A DNA stretch of 64,000 nucleotides from the NCBI RefSeq assembly GCF_026000435.1, contig NZ_AP026763.1:1-64000 (forward strand), in the 5' to 3' direction. This DNA is from Vibrio sp. STUT-A11 (GTDB lineage Bacteria > Pseudomonadota > Gammaproteobacteria > Enterobacterales > Vibrionaceae). A program made the position numbers and the translations under genes. Positions within the stretch are counted from its first letter, which is position 1; each line of letters starts with the position of its first letter. Under the pieces are notes generated by a model that ran no database searches, was not told where the DNA came from, and saw only the letters and a program-made list of their open reading frames with translations. Shown piece after piece: positions 40,518 to 48,444 of this stretch.

Positions 40518-41459
40518 TTATCTAAGGTGATCGGTTTTTTGCGTGATCATCGTGCGTAACCAGTTCAGTGCCGGGTCGTTTTCTCTGTCTCTATGCCAGA
40601 ACAAAGTATATGCCATTGGCGGAAATTCGAGTGGCAATGGCAGAACGGCTAAGTCAAGTTGCTTAGCTGCTAGCTGAACAAAATGACTTGGTGCTGTGAA
40701 GATAAAATCGGTATAAGAACACAAACTTGCGGCACTATTGAAATCTGGAACTGTGACCGCGATGTCCCGTTCTGCGCCAATGTCGGCGAGACGATAATCC
40801 AATAGCCAACGATCATTACCATCGCAACGCACTTGAACATGGCGCAGAGACAAGTAGGCCTCAAGGTTCCAATTTTTGTTTAGTGCGGGATGGCTCTTAC
40901 GGATAATGCACATTTGATGGTCGCGATAGATCTCTTGCTCACAAATATCATCCGGTGGCAGCAGAGTAAGTTTGGCATCGTTAATGTCGATGTCTTTACC
41001 GGTTAACCCCAAATCCAATTCTCCGCGTTGCAGCATTTTAAATGTGTTATCCGACCAAGGATGAGTGCTGATGGTCACGCCGGGTGCCTGCTGAAAAATA
41101 GCAGGTAAAAAGTGAGGCAAAATTAAAGGGTAGACGCTTTCCACCGCCGCGATTTGAAAGCGGTACTCACTGCTTTGTGGAGAAAACTCTTCGGGTTGTG
41201 TCAGTACTTCCAGCTGATTTATCAACAGATCGAGTTTCGGCTTTAGAAATAGGGAACGAGGCGTGGGTGTCAGTCCATGCGAATTACGAGTAAACAACGG
41301 GTCGTCAAACTGAGTACGCAATTTAGCGAGTGATTTACTCACCGCTGACTGGCTAAGACAAAGTCGGTGTGCGGCTCGGGTTACGTTGAGCTCTTCCATC
41401 AGAACTTTAAAACAAACCAGCAGATTCAGATCAATACGTGCCAATTTCTCTATATTCAT
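40518..41459 (-). CDS. LysR-family regulator divergent from an MFS gene
   Basis: A 313-residue LysR regulator when begun at ATG 41459, which has AGGG upstream; ATG 41489 has no ribosome site. The HTH reads LNLLVCFKVLMEELNVTRAAHR and LCLSQSAVSKSLAKLR, followed by DPLFTRNSHGLTPTPRS, then a two-lobe effector domain. It is divergent from the Bcr/CflA-like transporter with about 100 bases between them, the usual layout for a LysR regulator and its target. The ligand is unknown. Confidence 0.87.
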   Translation of the reverse strand: MNIEKLARIDLNLLVCFKVLMEELNVTRAAHRLCLSQSAVSKSLAKLRTQFDDPLFTRNSHGLTPTPRSLFLKPKLDLLINQLEVLTQPEEFSPQSSEYRFQIAAVESVYPLILPHFLPAIFQQAPGVTISTHPWSDNTFKMLQRGELDLGLTGKDIDINDAKLTLLPPDDICEQEIYRDHQMCIIRKSHPALNKNWNLEAYLSLRHVQVRCDGNDRWLLDYRLADIGAERDIAVTVPDFNSAASLCSYTDFIFTAPSHFVQLAAKQLDLAVLPLPLEFPPMAYTLFWHRDRENDPALNWLRTMITQKTDHLR

Positions 41460-41565
41460 TGTGATTTTCCCTAAAGGAATAATGGTCATGATTATACATC
41501 ATTTCCATTCATATCATCAGATGATTAAGCTTCACAAATAGTTCTTGTTCAATTTGGAGTGTAGT

Positions 41566-42759
41566 GTGTCTAGCCATAGTTCTAACAGTAAAATGCAGAT
41601 GGCGTTATTGACCCTTTTGGTACTTTTTAGTCCACTTGCGATAGATATTTATCTTCCTGCCTTACCTCTTATCGCTTCCACGTTTCAGGTAGATAATGCG
41701 CTAGCACAAGACACGATCACTTGGTTTTTGTTTGCTATGGGTGTCGGTCAGCTTTTTGCCGGCCCGCTAGCAGACAAACTCGGACGTCGAACTGTTGCAT
41801 TGGGTGGTATCACCATTTACGCAATGAGTGCTTTATTGGCGTGGAGTGCTCAAAATATTGAGTGGATGTTGATGTCCCGATTGCTACAAGGCTTAGGCGC
41901 ATGTGCGACATCAGTGGCAGCCTTTGCAACAGTTCGCGATATCTTTGGCCCAGAAAAAAGCGGCAAGATGATTAGCTACCTTAATGGTGCGATCTGCTTT
42001 ATCCCGGCTTTGGCTCCTATTCTGGGTAGCTGGCTGACGCAGCAATTTGACTGGCGTGCGAATTTCAGTTTTATGGCTGGTTTCGCGGTGGTTTCTGGTG
42101 CGTTGATGTTTCTGATGATGAAGGAAACCAACCCTGCGACAGAAAAACAAGCGGTATTCAAACTCAGTCGTTACTGGGCTGTGCTCAGTACGCCGTCTTT
42201 CATTTTCCACGCATCGCTGTGTTTGATGGCAATGGCGGTAATCCTTGCCTATGTGACTTCTGCGCCGTCAGTACTGATGACCGGAATGGGCCTATCGATG
42301 AATGAGTTTACCTTCTGGTTTGGCGTGAACGCAGTAATAAACATCGCTGCATGTATGCTCGCACCTAAGTTTATGGATCGTTTTGGTACGCACAACACAC
42401 TGGTTGTGGGTATTTCGACCTTAGGTCTGGCTGGTGTGGTTATGATGTTGATGAATGGTCAGAACACCGCGTTCTCTTTTATGCTGCCAATCTTTATGTC
42501 TTCTATCGGTTTCGCTCTCATTCTTGGCGGAGCGGCGGGTAAGGCACTAGAACCGTTCGGTGATAAAGCGGGTACGGCGGCAGCGTTACTTGGATTGTTC
42601 CAAATGAGTGGCTCTGGTTTGTTGGTTGGTACGCTGCAGCGTTTATCACTAGATCCGCAAACACTAATTGCACTTCAAATGTGGCTCATGCTGCCTGCAC
42701 TTGCGATATTGTTTACCAAAGCAGGTAAGAATTGGCATTCAAGCTTTGTTAAAGCGTAA
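41566..42759 (+). CDS. MFS drug transporter, Bcr/CflA family
   Basis: An inner-membrane proton antiporter of the Bcr/CflA subfamily (drug:H+ antiporter-1, 12 TM). It is 397 residues from GTG 41566, with GGAG 6 bases upstream. Hallmarks are FSPLAIDIYLPALPLIA in TM1 with the acidic residue, GVGQLFAGPLADKLGRRTVALGG (motif A, about 48-70) and RLLQGLGACATSVAAFATVRDIF (motif B/C region). The substrate is unknown; Bcr-type members export bicyclomycin, sulfonamides or cysteine. It is probably controlled by the divergent LysR protein. Confidence 0.88.
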   Translation: MSSHSSNSKMQMALLTLLVLFSPLAIDIYLPALPLIASTFQVDNALAQDTITWFLFAMGVGQLFAGPLADKLGRRTVALGGITIYAMSALLAWSAQNIEWMLMSRLLQGLGACATSVAAFATVRDIFGPEKSGKMISYLNGAICFIPALAPILGSWLTQQFDWRANFSFMAGFAVVSGALMFLMMKETNPATEKQAVFKLSRYWAVLSTPSFIFHASLCLMAMAVILAYVTSAPSVLMTGMGLSMNEFTFWFGVNAVINIAACMLAPKFMDRFGTHNTLVVGISTLGLAGVVMMLMNGQNTAFSFMLPIFMSSIGFALILGGAAGKALEPFGDKAGTAAALLGLFQMSGSGLLVGTLQRLSLDPQTLIALQMWLMLPALAILFTKAGKNWHSSFVKA

Positions 42760-42850
42760 TTCTGCGTAAATTAGTATTTTCCAATATGAGGATCGAGTGT
42801 ATATTTGTCGTTCACACTTTTTCAGACACCATAATGGAATTCAAAAAGTA

Positions 42851-43135
42851 ATGTCGTTAACCACGTATGAAATGGCTCGTATATTAGAGCAAATGGAAGA
42901 ATCACCAGAAAAGGTGATGTTTGGTAAGTTGCTTAATGAGCTGGGTAATCAAAGCTCCGAGCGCATTCGTAGTGCGGCAAAACAAGTACCACTGCCAATC
43001 TTGCGTGATATTGTGTACCAATTTCAACAAGTGATTGAATCACGTAAAGGTGAGCAAGTTGAGTTGCTGGCGAAAGATATCGCTCAGCAAGGCATCTCTG
43101 CAGATGATTTGATCGCTTACCTGAACAAGCAATAA
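42851..43135 (+). CDS. Small helical protein of unknown function
   Basis: A 94-residue product from ATG 42851 (MSLTTYEMARILEQMEESPEKV); an upstream in-frame start at 42797 is less likely. It is predicted helical, charged and soluble, with no Cys and no signal peptide. The tail KDIAQQGISADDLIAYLNKQ faintly recalls H-NS-type linkers, but no DNA-binding motif is present, so I assign no function. It has its own terminator. Confidence 0.65.
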   Translation: MSLTTYEMARILEQMEESPEKVMFGKLLNELGNQSSERIRSAAKQVPLPILRDIVYQFQQVIESRKGEQVELLAKDIAQQGISADDLIAYLNKQ

Positions 43136-43136
43136 A

Positions 43137-43168
43137 AAAATTCCCACCGTTGTGGGGATTTTTTTATG
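43137..43168 (+). terminator. Terminator after the 94-aa gene
   Basis: AAATTCCCAC-CGTT-GTGGGGATTTTTTT. Confidence 0.9.
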
Positions 43169-43354
43169 TATACCAACCTAAGTAAGAAAGTGGTCATACT
43201 TAATTATAGAGAACCAGAAAACAGGCATCGAACACAAACACGCACCGTATGTTTATAAGAACGCATCCATGGAGCTTCGATTTGCCATCCATGGCAAATA
43301 GAGTTTGTTTATCGAACCCTGTCCCTGAACAGTTAATTTTCCAGATTGGTATTA
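43169..43354. mobile_element. MITE-like repeat, copy 1
   Basis: A 186-bp non-coding element ending in imperfect inverted ends (ATACCAACCT at the left, AGATTGGTAT at the right). It is the reverse complement of copy 2 at 48271-48400 over most of its length, including the words GGTTCTCTATA, TTCGATGCCTGTTTTC and AAACTCT-TTTGCCATGGATGG. It has about 50 extra bases in the middle with an internal TTTGCCAT/ATGGCAAA hairpin. No transposase is present. Its right end overlaps the stop codon of the DoxX gene. Confidence 0.75.
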
Positions 43355-43804
43355 GCCCAGCTTGTTTCGCAGAAACTGGTCGCAGGAATACGGGCCAGGG
43401 CCCCATACGAGTACAAGTAGTATCATGAGTCCCCACAGCTGGTGATCATGAAAGCCTTTCTCCCACAGCAAGGGGTAGGAAAGGACGGCGACGATATTCA
43501 ATACAAATAGTAGCAAGGCCATCGGTCGAGTAAACAAGCCCGATGCTATAAAGATCGGCACAATTAACTCTGTTGCTGTCCCAAGGTAAGCCGCTATTTC
43601 CCAAGATAACAACGGTACCTGGTACTCAAACTCAAATAGATATAGCGTACTTTGCCACGAAGCTATTTTTACCAGACCTGAGTTCAAGAACACCCATGCA
43701 ACCCAAAAACGACAAGTTAGCAACAGGAATGGGGTAATAAGACTCTGAAAGGTGTTGGTGTATCCATCGTAATGAGTGATTAAGCGTTTCATCGTTTCTG
43801 CCAT
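43352..43804 (-). CDS. DoxX-family membrane protein of the bufferin operon
   Basis: A 150-residue inner-membrane protein with four hydrophobic segments, of the DoxX/TQO-small-subunit-like family (FLLLTCRFWVAWVFLNSGLVKIASW, EIAAYLGTATELIVPIFIASGLFTRPMAL, PLLWEKGFHDHQLWG). ATG 43804 follows AAGGAGG. It is the last gene of the bufA-B-C operon, 10 bases after bufC. DoxX proteins are common partners in such operons, and a redox role is presumed. The TAA stop is formed by the outermost TAATACCAAT of an inserted MITE-like element, so the original C-terminus may have been altered. Confidence 0.85.
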   Translation of the reverse strand: MAETMKRLITHYDGYTNTFQSLITPFLLLTCRFWVAWVFLNSGLVKIASWQSTLYLFEFEYQVPLLSWEIAAYLGTATELIVPIFIASGLFTRPMALLLFVLNIVAVLSYPLLWEKGFHDHQLWGLMILLVLVWGPGPYSCDQFLRNKLG

Positions 43805-43814
43805 GAATTCCTCC

Positions 43815-44573
43815 TTAACGCGGTTGCAACGTAAAACCGTCAATCAAGTTCAGCAGCATAAGCGTATTTAGATGGGTAAGTAGGGGCTGCGCTATGTCTC
43901 CCAGACTTAACTTACTCTCTAAACAACGCAGTAATTGGTAAGCCTCAATCTCCAGTGCATAGCACAGCGCGTCACCACTCTTCTTGAGTGAGATGACGCC
44001 ACATTGCGATACGGTAATGTCGATCTGTTCGAAGTGCTGACTCTGAATCGCCGTAAAGAGATCAAAAACCGCATAGCGGGACTCAAAACTGCGGACTCCG
44101 TTGGGCAAATGAAAAATCAGCCTAGGTTGCTGGTCTGGCTTTACTTGATCAAGTTGGTTTAAGGGGATTAATTCTGCATTGGCTAATCGCTCACGTTGAG
44201 CTTGGCGGGCGAGATCCATTTCCCACTCAAACCGAGCGACCTCCATGCTATAAGGTACTTGTGACGTGACATTCTCGAATAACTTTATTGTGTTGAAAAA
44301 GCCTTCACCGTAGTGGGCAACCTGTCCTTCCTGCAATGGATGATGCAGAACATGTTGCCGAGCCATTTGTGCAAAGCACTCTTTGCCGAGTAATGCTTCA
44401 AGAATCGGGTAGGTGGTCGACAGTACCTCACTGAGACTGATGACAAAGTTGTTGCGATAAATCTGTATGCGTTCATCTGCGCTGAATTGATCAGCAGTGA
44501 TATTGCACTCTTCGCCTGATGTCTGATAGTGCAGTGCTTTGGCAAACTGGCTCTGCAATGTAGCAAGATTCAT
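43815..44573 (-). CDS. bufC: BufC-like partner protein (DUF2063)
   Basis: 252 residues. The N-terminal part (about 1-95: LATLQSQFAKALHYQ, ERIQIYRNNFVISLSEVLSTTYPILEALLG) is the DUF2063 domain. Proteins of this family (BufC, HvfC, MbnC-like) pair with a DUF692 oxidase and are thought to present the precursor peptide to it. Its ATG overlaps the bufB stop by 4 bases (ATGA), indicating translational coupling. The C-terminal half is less conserved and not recognised further. Confidence 0.88.
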   Translation of the reverse strand: MNLATLQSQFAKALHYQTSGEECNITADQFSADERIQIYRNNFVISLSEVLSTTYPILEALLGKECFAQMARQHVLHHPLQEGQVAHYGEGFFNTIKLFENVTSQVPYSMEVARFEWEMDLARQAQRERLANAELIPLNQLDQVKPDQQPRLIFHLPNGVRSFESRYAVFDLFTAIQSQHFEQIDITVSQCGVISLKKSGDALCYALEIEAYQLLRCLESKLSLGDIAQPLLTHLNTLMLLNLIDGFTLQPR

Positions 44574-45442
44574 GATGCTTTCCTCGCAGATACTAAAGTA
44601 GAGTCAGTTTGGTATTCTGAAAGCACACACGTAGCTTTGTCGGCTTCTGCCAATAATATTTCTGGCGCAGGAATATCGAGATCCCATTCAATTAAAGTAT
44701 GTCGAGGACCATGCTGCTGGGTCCATTGGCGATACAGTTGCCATACCTCATCACAGACCGGGCGACTGTGGGTATCAATCCAAACCTCACCTTTATCAAG
44801 TTGTTTGATGGTAAATCCGGCGAGGTGAATTTCATCGACTTTGTCAGCAGGGATCGCATCTAGGTACGTGTCGCAATCAAAGCCATGATTGAATGCCGAA
44901 ACGTAGACATTGTTTAGATCGAGTAATAATCGGCAGTCTGTGCGTTGTTGAACTTCAACTAAAAATTCCCATTCATTGATGGTGGAATGCTGAAATTTCA
45001 CATAGCTCGAAGGGTTCTCGATTAAGATTTCACGTTGCAGATAGTCCTGTACTTCTTGTACGTTTCGCGTGAATACGTTCAGAGCTTCTTCGGTATATGG
45101 CAAGGGTAGCAGGTCGTTAAAATAGTGACCTCCATGCTCACTCCAACTTAGATGGTCAGAAACAAACAGAGGGTCAATGACATCGATAAGCGCTTTAAGC
45201 TGCGCCAAATGTTTGCGACTGACTCGGTTTACCGAACCAAGGGATAAACCAATACCGTGACAGCTGATTTGGTATATTTCACGCAGGGACTGAAGCTGAA
45301 GTCGCTCGGCTGAGTGCGGCTGAAAGTAGTTCTCGCTGTGAACCTCAAGCCAGGGCAAATCTGGCTGGCTGTGACTAAAGAATTCCAGGTGCGGAGTTCG
45401 TAATCCGACACCAACGAGATCATGAAAGGTTTGATGTTTCAC
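44570..45442 (-). CDS. bufB: DUF692 multinuclear iron oxidase BufB
   Basis: BufB belongs to the MNIO (DUF692) family with MbnB and TglH, TIM-barrel enzymes with two or three irons that oxidise peptide cysteines. It is 290 residues from GTG 45442, which has AAGGAG upstream; a TTG at 45460 is an in-frame alternative. Family blocks with likely ligands are VGVGLRTPH, WLEVHSENYF, SDHLSWSEHGG, LIENPSSYV, LLLDLNNVYVSAFNHGFD, DEIHLAGF and IDTHSRPV. The expected product is a modified BufA. The start codon lies inside a 15/16 parS match, and a hairpin separates it from bufA. Confidence 0.92.
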   Translation of the reverse strand: MKHQTFHDLVGVGLRTPHLEFFSHSQPDLPWLEVHSENYFQPHSAERLQLQSLREIYQISCHGIGLSLGSVNRVSRKHLAQLKALIDVIDPLFVSDHLSWSEHGGHYFNDLLPLPYTEEALNVFTRNVQEVQDYLQREILIENPSSYVKFQHSTINEWEFLVEVQQRTDCRLLLDLNNVYVSAFNHGFDCDTYLDAIPADKVDEIHLAGFTIKQLDKGEVWIDTHSRPVCDEVWQLYRQWTQQHGPRHTLIEWDLDIPAPEILLAEADKATCVLSEYQTDSTLVSARKAS

Positions 45443-45450
45443 GTGAAACT
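45435..45450. promoter_or_regulatory. parS site over the bufB start codon
   Basis: TGTTTCACGTGAAACT matches the ParB palindrome at 15 of 16 positions. The GTG start of bufB (minus strand, 45442-45440) lies in its centre. Confidence 0.82.
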
Positions 45451-45480
45451 CCTTTTCCAAACGAGGCTAAGCAAAAGAGA

Positions 45481-45511
45481 AGGGTGTGTGGTTTGAGCAT
45501 GTACACACCCT
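45481..45511 (-). other. Hairpin between bufA and bufB
   Basis: A 9-bp perfect stem (AGGGTGTGT / ACACACCCT) with a 13-nt loop, followed on the minus strand by a pyrimidine-rich stretch (CTTCTCTTTTGC). It may be a partial terminator or a processing/stability stem that raises bufA mRNA above bufB. Confidence 0.6.
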
Positions 45512-45531
45512 AACAATGGCCACTGGGGCAA

Positions 45532-45792
45532 TTAAGAAGAGGTAGTGCTACCGCCCGCCAATTTGTCACACAAACCTTTTGGCACAACCACGAAGGCATC
45601 TTTTTGACTGTCTTGTTTAGCGGTGCCGGCACAAGAGCTGTTTTTGGTTGCACAGTCATTTTTGCCCGCTTTCGCTACGCCGTAGCATTTTTCTTGTTCG
45701 GCTGCGACGGCAGAAGTCGCAGTCAGCATTGTGCCTCCAAGTGCGACAAGACCTGTAACTGCAGCAGCAATAGCAAGATTTGAATTTTTCAT
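45532..45792 (-). CDS. bufA: Bufferin precursor BufA (DUF2282)
   Basis: An 86-residue secreted peptide from ATG 45792 (ribosome site AGAGGA). It has a Sec-type signal with a basic start, a hydrophobic core at about 5-25 and cleavage after AVA (about residue 30). The mature part has four cysteines (36, 47, 54, 75) in the DUF2282 pattern EKCYGVAKAGKNDCA, SCAGTA and VPKGLCDKLAGG. Members are RiPPs whose central cysteines are oxidised by BufB to copper-binding heterocycles, and they buffer copper in the periplasm. It is the first gene of bufA-B-C-doxX and is divergent from uvrD. Metal specificity is inferred. Confidence 0.9.
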   Translation of the reverse strand: MKNSNLAIAAAVTGLVALGGTMLTATSAVAAEQEKCYGVAKAGKNDCATKNSSCAGTAKQDSQKDAFVVVPKGLCDKLAGGSTTSS

Positions 45793-46023
45793 AATAGTTT
45801 CCTCTGAGTGATTTCCTTTACTTCCAGTGAGCAAGAAGATGCGACACTATGTTGTTCAGTATTTGTCCACTTGCTTAACTTATGAGATAGGAAAGTGAGA
45901 GAAAAACTTTCAGTGACTTTTACTGTTAGCTGCTGTTTGAGATGCTATTTTTAGATAACCGACTGAAGAGGTGGGTAAAAAAACAACGAATTTTTTATCG
46001 AGTTTTGTCTAAACAGCGCCCAG

Positions 46024-46031
46024 CTGTTTAG
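46024..46031. other. Inverted repeat at the uvrD promoter (with 46009-46016)
   Basis: CTAAACAG (46009-46016) and CTGTTTAG (46024-46031) form a perfect 8-bp dyad immediately upstream of a TATAAT -10 (46034-46039). It could be an operator for uvrD or for divergent bufA; no known regulator is recognised. Confidence 0.5.
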
Positions 46032-46047
46032 GTTATAATCGGTTTTT

Positions 46048-46063
46048 ATGTATAAATAACCAG
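46048..46063. promoter_or_regulatory. Probable LexA box of uvrD
   Basis: ATGTATAAATAACCAG matches 12 of 16 bases of CTGTATATATATACAG. It lies just after a TATAAT -10 and 9 bases before the uvrD start, as expected for SOS control of uvrD. Confidence 0.6.
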
Positions 46064-46072
46064 TAGCTCATC

Positions 46073-48247
46073 ATGATGGATCCATCTCTATTACTCGACG
46101 GTTTGAACGATAAACAGCGTGAAGCCGTTGCAGCACCTCTAGAAAACTTACTCGTCCTTGCTGGTGCAGGGAGTGGTAAGACTCGCGTTCTTGTTCACCG
46201 AATTGCCTGGCTGATGTCTGTAGAACAAGCTTCTCCATTCTCAATCATGTCAGTAACCTTTACTAACAAAGCTGCAGCGGAGATGCGTGGCCGTATTGAA
46301 GAGTTGATGATGGGCAGTGCGTCTGGCATGTGGAATGGTACTTTCCATGGTATTTGTCATCGTATTCTGCGCGCGCATTATCTTGATGCCAAGCTACCGG
46401 AAGATTTTCAGATCATCGACAGTGATGACCAGCAGCGTCTGATTAAGCGCTTGGTTAAAGCACAAAACCTGGATGAAAAGCAGTGGCCTGCGCGTCAGGT
46501 GGGTTGGTGGATCAATGGCAAGAAGGATGAAGGTTTACGTCCGATGCATATCGATGCGTACCACGATCCGGTAACCAAAACTTACCTGCAGTTGTATACC
46601 GCTTATCAGGAAGCCTGTGATCGTGCTGGACTGGTCGATTTTGCTGAGATCTTGCTTCGCGCACATGAGCTACTGCGCGATAACAAGTTTGTCCGCGAGC
46701 ATTACCAGGCACGCTTTAAACACATTCTGGTCGACGAATTTCAGGATACCAACAACATCCAGTACGCTTGGTTGCGTATGATGGCCGGACCGGATTGCCA
46801 TGTGATGATAGTCGGTGACGATGACCAGTCAATTTATGGCTGGCGTGGTGCGAAAGTGGAAAACATAGAGAAGTTTACTCGTGAGTTCCCTAGCGTTAGT
46901 ACCATTCGTCTGGAACAAAATTACCGTTCAACGAAGACAATTCTGGAAGCGTCGAATGCCCTGATTACTAACAATACCGAGCGTATGGGTAAAGAACTTT
47001 GGACCGATGGTGTGGTTGGCGAGCCAATCTCGATCTACAGTGCTTACAACGAGCTTGACGAAGCCCGTTTTGCCGTCACCAAAATCAAAGAGTGGCAAGA
47101 TAAGGGCGGTGTCCTCAATGATGCCGCAATGCTTTACCGTAATAACGCCCAGTCTCGTGTTCTGGAGGAGGCGTTAATTCAAGCTGGCCTTCCTTACCGT
47201 ATTTATGGTGGTATGCGATTCTTCGAACGTCAGGAAATCAGAGATGCATTGAGCTACCTGCGTTTGATGGCTAACCGCAATGATGATGCTGCATTTGAGC
47301 GAGTCGTGAACACACCGACGCGTGGCCTAGGTGATAAAACACTTGAGACGATTCGTCGTGCCGCTCGTGATCGCGGCTGTACTATGTGGGAAGCCAGTAT
47401 CGCGATGCTGGATGAGAAAGTGCTATCTGGTCGAGCTGCAGGCGCATTGAGTCGTTTTATCGAACTCATCACGGCATTGGAAGATGATACGCTGGAGATG
47501 CCTCTGCACGAGCAAACAGACCATGTGATCAAATACTCAGGTTTGTTTGCCATGTATGAGCAAGAAAAAGGTGAAAAGTCCAAAGCGCGTATTGAGAACT
47601 TGGAAGAATTGGTGACAGCGACCCGCCAGTTTGAGAAGCCGGAGGAAGCGGAAGAGATGTCTCTGCTGACGGCATTCCTGACTCATGCTGCGCTTGAAGC
47701 TGGCGAGGGGCAGGCGGATGAATTTGAAGATGCGGTGCAATTGATGACTTTGCACAGTGCAAAAGGTCTGGAGTTCCCATTAGTGTTCATGGTGGGGGTT
47801 GAAGAAGGCATGTTCCCAAGTCAGATGTCCGCCGAAGAAGCCGGGCGTCTAGAAGAAGAACGTCGCCTGTGCTATGTCGGTATGACGCGCGCAATGCAGA
47901 AGCTCTACATCACTTATGCCGAAATGCGTCGTTTGTATGGTCAGGACAAGTACCACAAGCCATCGCGTTTTATTCGTGAGCTGCCTGAAACTTGTCTGGA
48001 TGAAGTGCGCATGAAAGCGCAAGTGAGTCGCCCGTCGACTAGCGGCCGTTTTAGTCAGACTGCAGTCAAAGAGAACTTTAACGAGACTGGCTTTTCGTTA
48101 GGTACTCGCGTGATGCATCCTAAGTTTGGTGAGGGTACCATCATTAACTTTGAAGGCAGTGGCCCACAGAGCCGAGTGCAAATTGCTTTCAATGGCGAAG
48201 GGATTAAGTGGTTAGTGACCGCTTATGCCAAACTTGAGAAGCTGTAA
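46073..48247 (+). CDS. uvrD: DNA helicase II UvrD
   Basis: UvrD is a 3'-5' SF1 helicase acting in nucleotide-excision and mismatch repair. It is 724 residues (723 if begun at the second Met, 46076). Motifs in order: LNDKQREAV (Q motif), LAGAGSGKTRVL (Walker A, about 31-42), DEFQDTNNIQYAWLR, GDDDQSIYGWRGA, QNYRST, LMTLHSAKGLEF and RRLCYVGMTRA. The C-terminal Tudor-like tail (GTRVMHPKFGEGTI) is also kept. A LexA-like box and a TATAAT lie in the short upstream region shared with bufA. Confidence 0.97.
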   Translation: MMDPSLLLDGLNDKQREAVAAPLENLLVLAGAGSGKTRVLVHRIAWLMSVEQASPFSIMSVTFTNKAAAEMRGRIEELMMGSASGMWNGTFHGICHRILRAHYLDAKLPEDFQIIDSDDQQRLIKRLVKAQNLDEKQWPARQVGWWINGKKDEGLRPMHIDAYHDPVTKTYLQLYTAYQEACDRAGLVDFAEILLRAHELLRDNKFVREHYQARFKHILVDEFQDTNNIQYAWLRMMAGPDCHVMIVGDDDQSIYGWRGAKVENIEKFTREFPSVSTIRLEQNYRSTKTILEASNALITNNTERMGKELWTDGVVGEPISIYSAYNELDEARFAVTKIKEWQDKGGVLNDAAMLYRNNAQSRVLEEALIQAGLPYRIYGGMRFFERQEIRDALSYLRLMANRNDDAAFERVVNTPTRGLGDKTLETIRRAARDRGCTMWEASIAMLDEKVLSGRAAGALSRFIELITALEDDTLEMPLHEQTDHVIKYSGLFAMYEQEKGEKSKARIENLEELVTATRQFEKPEEAEEMSLLTAFLTHAALEAGEGQADEFEDAVQLMTLHSAKGLEFPLVFMVGVEEGMFPSQMSAEEAGRLEEERRLCYVGMTRAMQKLYITYAEMRRLYGQDKYHKPSRFIRELPETCLDEVRMKAQVSRPSTSGRFSQTAVKENFNETGFSLGTRVMHPKFGEGTIINFEGSGPQSRVQIAFNGEGIKWLVTAYAKLEKL

Positions 48248-48270
48248 GGTCTCTCAATAAAAAGGAAAAG

Positions 48271-48400
48271 TAATACCAATCCGGAAAATTAACTGGGCAG
48301 GGAACCAGGGGTCGATAAGCAAACTCTGTTTGCCATGGATGGGGTCATGTGTGTTTGTGTTCGATGCCTGTTTTCTGGTTCTCTATATTAGGTTGGAATA
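48271..48400. mobile_element. MITE-like repeat, copy 2
   Basis: A 130-bp element starting TAATACCAATCC and ending TTAGGTTGGAATA, inverted relative to copy 1 (43169-43354). It shares GGAAAATTAACTG, TCGATAA-CAAACTCT, TTTGCCATGGATGG and GTGTTTGTGTTCGATGCCTG. It lacks about 50 internal bases present in copy 1. It sits 23 bases after uvrD. Confidence 0.75.
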
Positions 48401-48428
48401 AGAGCTGCTTCGGCGGCTCTTGTTCTAT
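48400..48428 (+). terminator. Possible terminator of uvrD
   Basis: AAGAGCTGC-TTCG-GCGGCTCTT followed by GTTCTATC; the stem is strong with a UUCG loop but the T-tract is weak. Confidence 0.55.
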
Positions 48429-48444
48429 CTGGACCTTTTAAAAA

